NCBI GenBank assembly: GCA_036936605.1
Contig: JAUPFV010000003.1
Location: 148,150,997-148,214,996, forward strand
Direction of reading: 5' to 3'
DNA length: 64,000 nucleotides
Source: Limnanthes douglasii subsp. nivea
Lineage: Eukaryota; Streptophyta; Magnoliopsida; Brassicales; Limnanthaceae
The first letter of the stretch is position 1. Each line of letters opens with the position of its first letter. A program made the translations under genes and the position numbers. Below are positions 55,826 through 64,000 of this stretch, piece by piece. A model generated the notes under the pieces. It searched no databases. It saw only the letters and a program-made list of their open reading frames with translations, and had not been told where the DNA came from.

Positions 55826-58800
55826 TTATTCCAAGTATATTCGAAGGTGTTCAATATTCCAAGGGTGAGTTAAAATCCTGCCATCTTTGTCTTCCAACCA
55901 ATAAGTCCCAGGCTTGATTCTTTCAACTACAGTGTACGGACCCTCCCAGGTTGGGGCCAGCTTTCCGAAGAGCTTTTCCTTAGTATGTAAGAAGACCTTC
56001 CTTAATACTTTGTCCCCTGGTTAGAAATCTCTTCTTTTAACCTTAGAAGCAAACCTGCTTCTCATCAAGCCCTGATAGTGTGCCACTCTAAGATGAGCTT
56101 TAACCCGTCTTTCTTCTATCAAATCAAGTTGATTTCTGACGGCCATCTCATTAGCATGTCCGGAGAAGTTATGAATACGAAAGGAAGGGAGTGTCTTTTC
56201 TATGGGGGCTACTACATCCATTCCATAGACCAAGGCAAAGGGAGACTCTTGTGTTGCAGCCCCAGGCGTCGTCCGGTAGGCCCACAAGACCTCTTGTAGA
56301 TAACTAGGCCACTTCCCAGCAGCCCCTTCTAGATTCTTCCTTAAACCGGACAGTATAGTTCTATTAGCCACTTCAACCTGCCCATTGGCTTGTGGGTGGA
56401 AAGGTGAAGAAAAGCAGTGCTGTATACCCTTGAGGCACAGAAGCTTTCCATTTCTCTATTGTCAAACTGTGGCCCATTGTCTGTTGTTATCTTCTGTGGG
56501 ACACCGAATCTGCAACATATGTTGGACGGAATGAATTTTATGACAGCTTTCGATGTTGTCCCTGCCAAGGGAGCTGCTTCTATCCACTTTGAGAAGTAGT
56601 CAATGGCCACAATTATAGTTTTACGCCCTCCGGACGCCACAGGGAGAGGCCCAACCAAGTCCAATCCCCATCGAGCAAAAGGTATGGGCTCAGAAATTGA
56701 CTCCAAAGGAATGGTTGGTACATGAATTTCATTGCTGTACCTCTGGCATGGGTCACACCTTCTTACCAGCTCCTTAGCATCTTTCATGATTGATGGCCAA
56801 TAGTATCCGGAGAGTAACACTCTTCTTGTTAAAGCTCTGAACCCACAATGGGCTGATCCCTCACCATCATGCAATTCGGAGAGGACCACTTGTGACTCAT
56901 GATCCTCTAAACAACGTAGGAGAGGTTTACTATAGGATTTTTTGTACAACACTTCTCTCAACATAATGAAACCACGAGCCTTGTGTTTCAATGTTCTGGC
57001 TTGTGACTTATCTGAAGGTATAATACCATCGGACAGATATTGTATGAGAGGAGATCTCCAGTCTTGAGGTCGACTCGCTTGTATTTTAAAAACTTCCTCT
57101 TTTCCACCCTCACTAAGTTGAATAGAAGGGCTTTCAAGCACATGGATCCATGGGTAGGACTCCGTATATTCTATTGTTGCCAATGAGTCTGCTAGTTCAT
57201 TTTCTGCCCGGGGAATGTGCTCATAGACAACAGCTTTAAACTTTAGCGCTTCATTTTTGAGGAGGAGTAAATATTTTACCAACTGCTCCTTTCTAGCCTC
57301 AGATTGGCCTAAGGCATGGTGGACAAGTAACTGGGAGTCACTTAGAAGCTTGACCCTTTTAGCCCCACAGATGTGGGCCAACTTTAACCCAGCTATAGCT
57401 GCTTCGTATTCGGACTCGTTATTAGACGCCCTGAAAGCAAAACAAATAGCTTGGTACATGCTGTCCCCATATGGGGAAGTGAGACATATTCCTGCACCAC
57501 ATCCCATGGTGCTAGACCCTCCGTCTGTTCGGACAATCCATACTTTCTTGTCTTTTGAATCAATAGGTTGCTCTGAATCCCTATCGGAGTGGAATTCAAC
57601 CAGAAAATCAGCCACAGCTTGGGCTTTTACTGCTGTTCGGGGAGCAAAGTCTATGTCGAAGTCCCCCAACTCCACTGACCACTTCGTCATTCTGCTTGAA
57701 ATGTATGCTTTTTAAAGGACATTCTTTAAAGGGAAAGATGTCCGGACGACGATAGGATGAGCCTGAAAGTAAGGCCTCATTTTTCTTGCAGCTATCACCA
57801 GAGCTAATGCCAATTTTTCAAGTTTCAAGTAACGCCTCTCAGCATCAATCAAGCTTTTGCTGATGTAGTACACTGGGTAGGGACAACCATCGACCTCTCT
57901 TACCAACACAGCACTGATGGCACAACTTGAAACGGCCAAATACACAATAAGAGTCTCCCCGTCAACTGGTTTGAACAAAGTTTTGGGAGAGGAGAGATGT
58001 TTCTTGATTTCATTGAATGCCTCACCACACTGTGGGGTCCATTCGAACCCTTTTGCACCCTTCAAAGTTTAAAAGAATGGAGCACACCTGTCCGAAGACC
58101 TGGAGATGAATCTGTTCAAGGCAGCTAATCTCCCCGTTAATCGTTGTACTTCTTTAATGTTTCGAGGAGGCTCCATCTGGAATAAGGCATTGAGTTGGTC
58201 CGGGTCGGGCTGTATTCCATGCTCACTTATGATATACCCTAAGAACTTCCCGGACTGCACTCCGAATACACACTTTTCAGGGTTTAGTTTTAAATTCACT
58301 TTTGCCAAGTTGGCAAAAGTTTCTTGGAGATCGGACAAGTGCAACTGCTCATCCACGCTTTTCACCATCATATCGTCAATGTAAACCTCCATATTTCTTC
58401 CAATTTGATCAGCAAATGCCTTGTTGACTAACCTTTGATAAGTAGCCCCAACATTTTTCAAGCCAAAAGGCATCACATTGTAGCAACGTAGACCCCTATC
58501 AGTGACAAACGTGGTATGCTCTTGATCTTTTGGATCTACTTGGATCTGATTGTACCCGGAGAAGGCATCCATGAAGAAGAGCAGCTTGTTCCCAGAAGTA
58601 GAGTCTACTAACTGATCTATCCGGGGAACCTGATACAAATCTTTAGGGCAAGCTCTGTTAAGATCGGTGAAGTCAATCCACATGCGCCATTTGCCGTTTT
58701 TCTTTTTTACCAGGACAAGATTGGCAGTCCATAAATGGTATTGAGATTCTTTGATGTGCCCCATCTTTGTGAGCCTGTCAACCTCTTGTACTATGACATC

Positions 58801-59112
58801 AGCCTTTTCTTTTGAGAAAGCTCTCATCTTTTGAACCACTGGTGCCACATCTCTTCGGACAGATAGGTGATGGGATATCACCTCTGATGGAACTCCAGTA
58901 ACATCAGCATTGCACCAAGAAAAAACGTGCTGATGGTCTTTCAAGAATTTCAACATCTCTTCTTTCAACATTGGTGGCATCTTGGACCCTATCTTGACAC
59001 TTTTGCCTTCTTCCAAGTAGTGCGTTTCAACCTCTTCAATTGGAATCAACACTCCAGGGGTCTCTCTGGGGTCATCAATCTCACCCTCACCCCCAGAAAG
59101 GCCCTCAAACTG
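55826..59112 (-). pseudogene. pol: Element D pol with several lesions
   Basis: All domains are present: RT (YIDDMM near 58380), gypsy RNase H, aRNase H (TDGGSS near 57530, ADSLA) and integrase (CDPC, IDYFSKW, TDNGPQF, WEGPY). Lesions: a stop in PFFQTLKG near 58069, a stop before KADISS near 57712, a 1-nt deletion in the integrase core near 56430 (after FCASR), and TAA for Gln at 56021-56023 (RRDFQPG). The stop at 55826-55828 is shared with A. Confidence 0.9.
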
Positions 59113-61450
59113 CTATTGATCATTTATACGGACTGCCCCCAGTGTTCGTGGAGCCAAGGCAGTGGCATAGCATTCTCTTGCAATCTTTGGCTGCTCCGGA
59201 CAACCCCAACCTGTCCCTGAACAGCATACTTTAAACACTGATGGACTGTTGAAGCCACTGCATGCATCCTAGAGAGCCAAGATCTCCCTAGAATAGCATT
59301 ATAGCAAGTGGGACAATCCACCACGATGAAGAGTATTCTAACCATTTTCTTGAAAGGGCCCCTACCCAATAACACTTCTTCTTCAAACTCCCCGATCACA
59401 TCGACTGAGCTGCCCGTGAAGCCCACGATTGATCTGTCTGACTTTTGAATCACAACTGGATTTTTCATTTTCTTGTAAGTGGTTAGGAAAAGGATATTGG
59501 CAGCTTCCAGTATCCACCACAATTCGCCTTATCTCATTGCCCCTATATATGCTCCTATGACAACAGCATCCTCATGAGGGCCAGCAATATCTCTCAAATC
59601 ATCCTCATCGAAGACTATGAATGGGAATGGGTTTGGTGATTGATAAGATGTCATGCCTCCTTCTAGCTGGGAGGCTAAATTATGAACATGCCTCTTTCTT
59701 GAAGAAGTAGTAGGAGCTGTCATAGTGTCCCCTCCGAAAATCGTCAGTGACTCGAAGAATTTAATGAGCCCGGAGACCGTCCTAGAACACTCCTCTATAG
59801 CACCCACCCTATTTCGTGTTGGATCCGGATCCAAGTATTCAGATTCCACATCAAACCTTTCAACTATTACCATTGCTCCCTCCGGGGCAGCATTACTTGG
59901 ACCAACCCGGTGAGTGTTGTCAGGCCTGTTGCCTCCCCTTCTTTTAACGTATGCTCCTAACTTTCCCCTTTCAATCAAGTTTTGAACCTCTTGTTTCAAC
60001 GCTATGAAATCATCAGTGGTATGGCAAATATCATTGTGGTATTGGCAAAAGGAGTTGTTGTGATGCTCTCTGGGAGACTGCAAGGTTGCTGGTCTCCGAT
60101 AGTGCACCTCATCTTTTGTTTTATCGAAAATGGTGGCCACGCTTTCTTTGAGCTCTGCGAACCACTCTGGTTGGACCCATGGCACTCTTTTGTTTCTGGA
60201 TTGTTGACTTTGAGCAGGAGCAGCTGGCTGAGACTGAGCTTTTGCCCTACCATGCCCCTGTCCGGTTTCTCTTGCCTTGTTCCCGGAGTGGTTTTGATTT
60301 GTAGTTGGTGCCACCGGGGTGGATCTCACCTGTCTGTGCACCCTGGTTTTCTTTGTTTCATCAACGTTTATTTGCTTGCCAACCTGATTTAGCAATCCCC
60401 CCAGGTCATGGCCTTCTTTCTGGTCACCGAATCAGCCAGATTGCCTGGGTTCAAACCTTGCCTTAGGGATGCTATTGCCACCTGTTCGAAGCAATCAGCC
60501 AACCCATTCTTTGTGTTCACGAAACGACTTATGTATTCCTTCAAAGACTCATTTGGTTCCTGGGCACAATGGATTATTGTGTCTCCATTGCCCTTCAGTT
60601 CCTTACTCCCTACAAACTGCCTTCGAAAGGCCACCCAGAATGTATCAAAATCTTTAATACAACCTTGAGGCAAGCTGTTGTACCATTTCAGAGCACTCCC
60701 CGTGAAAGATTGGGAGAATGCCCTACACAGTAGTTTATCATCATCATCAAAGTTCATCATGAAGTTCTTTAATTGCTCCAGATGATTGTCCGGATCAGTA
60801 CTGCCATCGTACTTCTCCATCTTAGTACTGTCAAACCTCTTGGGGAGGTTTCCGGACAGGATTTTAGAAGACAGTGGAGACTGCCTCCAATTCCTTCCAC
60901 GACTGAACACAGTATCCTCATTGGGAGTTGAAAAGATACCTGGCTCATCGTGGAAAGCAAAGGGATCCATCAGCATCTTGTCCGTATACCTCCGGTGGTG
61001 AGATGACCCCTTTCCAATATGCCTTTTCATTCTTCCATGGTGATCTCTTTTTCTCGAATATTTCTTAACCCGCTTTTGCTTTTTCTTGGTTCGACCCTCA
61101 TCACTGCTAGAGGACAAGGATTTTTCATTTCCCTCACTGTCCAAAGAGCTGCCCGAAGATTCTGAACTCGAGTCAGAACTCTCCACAGGCTTGGACCGGT
61201 GAGACTTTTTAGAACTAGCATGAGTCTTTTTGGTGCTCACATGAGTTTTGGAAGCCTCATGCTCTCTGGGGTTATCGGTGTGATGAACAACCGATGCCTT
61301 GGATTTTTCTTTCACGCCCATCTTGGCCTTTTCAGCCCTCAGAGCTTCTATTTTAAGCTTTAACCTGTCGCGCTCTTGGACAGTATACTCATCGTTTTCT
61401 TCCACCACTTCGAGCAAAGCTGGTGGGAGCTCTGGATTGTCCGGATTCAT
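59113..61450 (-). pseudogene. gag: Element D gag-protease with two frameshifts
   Basis: The start is the ATG at 61450 (MNPDNPELPP). The gag domain is open to about 60395, where one base is missing in the CCCCCC run (TWGGLLNQ becomes TWGDC). The next frame covers the zinc knuckle, here CQYHNDICHTTDDF with two changed residues. A second frameshift near 59525 falls right at the protease active site, where VDTGSS is damaged to WILEAA. A third lies near 59190. The UAG at 59115-59113 is kept. Such a protease would be inactive. Confidence 0.9.
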
Positions 61451-61503
61451 ACGGACAGAATTTTTTGGCAGGTTTTGAATGCTTGATTCAGGCACCTCTC
61501 TTC

Positions 61504-61520
61504 TCCCACTGTGGTCGCCA
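61504..61520 (-). other. Primer-binding-like site of element D
   Basis: TGGCGACCACAGTGGGA on the minus strand, identical to A. Confidence 0.7.
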
Positions 61521-61523
61521 ATT

Positions 61524-61974
61524 TGATGTGGATAATAATTGCCTGAGGGTAGGCTAGTAATTTCAAGTGGAGTTTCAAGGTGGTGTATGGGTGTTTAACG
61601 GTGGTGTATGGAGTAGAGAGATGATTAAGCAGCTTGGTAGCCGTTAATTCTCATTACCCATAGTTAATGCTGGTGGTTGGGTATTTATAGTATGATGTTT
61701 GGGCCCTTATGGGCTTTCGGGTCATGTTTAATGGACCCGGGTCATGTTTAAAGACCCATGAGTTCTACGCAGGAGGGCAGGTAGCTTAGTCAGGAAGTGT
61801 TTAGGTTTTTTAGTACTTTAGTCATAGTTCGAACAGCCTTAAGGTTACAGTGTTCAAAGTGATCTGTCCGGTCCAAATGATCTGTCCGGTTTATGTCCTT
61901 GTAGTCTGCCCGGTATTCGGAGAGACTTAGACTGATTTGCTCTTCCGGGGAGTATGCTGAATTCGGACTCATCA
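61524..61974 (-). repeat. Element D 5' LTR (451 bp)
   Basis: It runs TGATGTGG to CTCATCA, with 7 differences from the left LTR. It is followed by the ACTGC duplication. Confidence 0.96.
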
Positions 61975-61979
61975 ACTGC

Positions 61980-62640
61980 ACCCCCAGAAGAAGAACGGTT
62001 TGAGGATCCTCAGATGGCCCAAGCATTTTTGTAATATTTCACCTGAACCATTGAAGTTATTTATATCATCATTTTGCTTATTTTTATTCTATGATGTCGC
62101 ACATTTTACTGTGATTCATGTTAGCCCAAATGAGATCAAACTTGAGTTAAACAAAAATCACTTCTGTGTATGAATTTTTTTATATGAATATTTGATCACG
62201 CCTTAACCAATTTTATTGAAATTTTTTATTAGACCCGTAGCTTGGACATTTACGATCACTCCTCGGCCGATGCTCCTCTCTGACCAACAGTTGTTGGTTT
62301 ACAAGGAAAATTTGTTCAGACTTTCTTGGTCACCCGGAGCTCGAAAAACTTTCTTAACCAGCTCTTGTTGGAAACATATACAAAGAAAATTAGTTTGGAA
62401 CTTCTCAAACACTTCGAGCTCGAGGCTATACCTCGACCAACATTTGTTGGAAATATTTATAAGAGAAATAGTAAGAACTAAAACATGTGCATTGAGTAAA
62501 ATCAAGATATTTTCTACGACAAAGGTTTTATTATGTGTCGGTTACATAGGTACCTCGTTAAAACCTTCATGCACCACAAGGGTGGGAAATAGTATGCCAC
62601 TAGAGCTTTAATCATTTACAAATAATTTAGTACAATATAA
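61980..62640. repeat. E2 3' non-coding region
   Basis: It contains repeated short palindromic motifs (CCAACAGTTGTTGG near 62283, CCAGCTCTTGTTGG near 62358, CCAACATTTGTTGG near 62438) reminiscent of the CCTTGG...CCAAGG pairs in A-D. A block TCGTTAAAACCTTCATGCACC near 62552 and GTATGCCACT correspond to the segment after pol in A. No gene is seen. Confidence 0.6.
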
Positions 62641-62649
62641 ATTTTACAA

Positions 62650-64000
62650 CATAAATACAAGTTTACACAAGGTAAAGTCGGAGGTGCTGAATATTCCACG
62701 AGTGTTGAAGTTTCCTCCCTTCTTTATCTACCAATTTATAAGTTCATGCTTTAACTTTCTCTACCACGGTGTAAGCACCTTCCCATTTTGGGCCAAGCTT
62801 GCCGAGACTCCGATACTTTGTATGCAAGAACACTTTTCTTAAAATCGTTTCCCCTAAATTGAAGTCACATATTTTGATTTTAGAAGCGTACAAACTCCTC
62901 ATGAAATTTTGGTAATGTTGGACCCGTAAGTAAGATTTTGTTCTTTTCTCCTTAATGAGATCTAATTTCGCTTTCCTCATTTCCATCTTGGGAATAACCG
63001 GAGACCATGTGTGATGGCATAACCATTTCTACTAGGATTACTACATCCATACCTTATACAAGAGATAAAGATGTTTCACCCGTGGTAGTTTGAAGAGTTG
63101 TCATGTAAGCCCATAAGAAATCTAAAAGATAATTAGACCATTTCCCAACGGCCTATATTAGAGTCTTCTTAAAAACCTCCAAAATGATTCGGTTCGTGAC
63201 CTCTACCTGCCCATTTTCTTTAAGATGAAAAAGGGTAGAAAGATGTTGCTTTATTCCTTTCGTTCGACACAAAGTAACAATTTTCCGCATTATGGAATTG
63301 AAGATCATTGTCTATGGTGATAAAACTTGAGGATTCAAATATGTGACAAATGTAATTCAGAATGAAATTGACATTTTTGGAAGTTACCCTCGAGAGAGGT
63401 TCGACCTCCACCGATTTTGAAAAATAGTCTAATATAATAATGATGTGCTTGTGGTTCTCTGAAGCGCTCGGTAGGGGTCTGAAAAGGTATATGCCCCATC
63501 GGTCAAAATATCGTGCCTCGAAGATTGATTCAATCATATAACAAAATAAATAAACTGCATTAACAAAAAACTGCCACTGGTCACATTTTTTCACAAATTC
63601 CTTAGCATCATACAAAATAGTATGACAAAAGAATCCCGCCAGCAAAACCTTATGGGTTAACGTCTTGTAACTATAATTTACCAATCTGGACCCACAATGG
63701 AGCGCTTTTAAAATCATGGATGTTTCTTCGGGCCACAATCCTTGAGTAGAGGTTGGCGTAGCTCTTGTTTATACAAAGTCCCACTTAACATGAAAAATTT
63801 ATTCGCCCTAAATTTTAACTTTGGCGTCGTAACTTTATCCTCAGAGCAAATACCATTTTTAAAACTTCCCGACGTCATCCCTATAGTATTTGACTGGCCT
63901 AATATTTAGCTCAAGAATTTTCTCATGATTTGGCTCATGTTTCTTATCAATTGAGGGATGCTCATACAAAGTGACATATGGTTTGGTTTTAGAGCAATCT
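62650..64000 (-). pseudogene. pol: E2: 3' part of a diverged Tat-like pol (integrase), cut by the window end
   Basis: On the minus strand, 63738-63220 carries the integrase finger (AKEFVKKCDQW), RWGIYLFRPLPSA and LDYFSKSVEVEPL (first catalytic Asp) and TIDNDLQFHN (second Asp region). 62986-62744 gives RVQHYQNFMRSLYASKIK and WEGAYTVVEKV, the C-terminal part. Stops and frameshifts occur between them. The similarity to A-D is clear but lower, so it is a separate, older subfamily. The RNase H end would be beyond 64000. Confidence 0.8.

Larger units (their letters stand above)
51541..61974 (-). mobile_element. Element D: complete Tat-type LTR retrotransposon with antisense gene
   Basis: The element is 10.43 kb with 451-bp LTRs. 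The flanks carry an exact 5-bp duplication, ACTGC (51536-51540 and 61975-61979). The two LTRs differ at 7 positions by eye (about 1.6 percent), so it inserted more recently than B. In spite of that, gag-pol has several frameshifts, which suggests that D was copied by proteins from another element. Confidence 0.97.

Noticed and set aside
50400..64000. E1 gag and E2 pol as two halves of one element split by D
   Set aside because: Both read on the minus strand, so gag should lie to the right of pol; here it lies to the left, and E2 is more diverged from A-D.

Overview
This is plant nuclear DNA, most likely from a eudicot. The evidence is a host gene with 11 exons and canonical GT-AG introns, several Ty3/gypsy elements of the Tat type (RNase H followed by a second, archaeal-type RNase H), a plant L1-type LINE, and a Mutator-like element (MULE) carrying a ULP (C48) protease-like gene. 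I see no rRNA, tRNA or CRISPR. The species cannot be named from the sequence alone.

Layout. 1-6671: element A, a Tat-type LTR retrotransposon on the minus strand whose far part lies outside the window. 6672-6856: a short remnant, probably LINE. 6857-17414: element B, a complete Tat element on the plus strand with two 480-bp LTRs, inserted into the LINE that continues from 17415 to about 20430. 20430-24300: intergenic DNA with simple and tandem repeats (GA tract, 3 x 172 bp, AT tract). 24349-27132: the only clearly functional host gene, an 11-exon minus-strand gene for a 339-residue protein with a putative plastid transit peptide. About 27.6-49.2 kb: a large decayed MULE with a transposase on the plus strand, an acidic-tail exon and a ULP-protease-like gene on the minus strand. 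It is split by element C (about 32.28-41.64 kb), an old Tat element lacking one LTR. A perfect 146-bp inverted repeat lies beside C's broken end. 49.4-51.5 kb: tandem repeats and a degraded Tat gag-protease (E1). 51541-61974: element D, a complete minus-strand Tat element with 451-bp LTRs and an exact ACTGC target duplication. 62.0-64.0 kb: the 3' end of another, diverged Tat-like element (E2).

How the parts work. Each Tat element carries gag-protease, an in-frame UAG followed by CAG UUU or CAG UUA, and then pol. Beyond pol, on the opposite strand, B, C and D carry a spliced antisense gene (aORF) with its own TATA box, a conserved intron, a domain resembling the 'putative gypsy-type transposon' (Transposase_28-like) family and a long coiled coil. 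The convergent ends of pol and aORF are separated by two copies of a 16-bp palindrome. All intact coding regions are now broken by stops or frameshifts; B is the closest to intact.

Most notable signal. About 80 degenerate copies of a short motif, core AGATGCGAAAC, are scattered in one orientation through the non-coding parts of the MULE, on both sides of element C and regardless of which strand the local gene uses. This pattern resembles the non-coding motif accumulation described for VANDAL MULEs and their VANC anti-silencing proteins. A second motif, TCCGGA/GTCCGG, is strongly over-represented in the Tat elements, including their LTRs.
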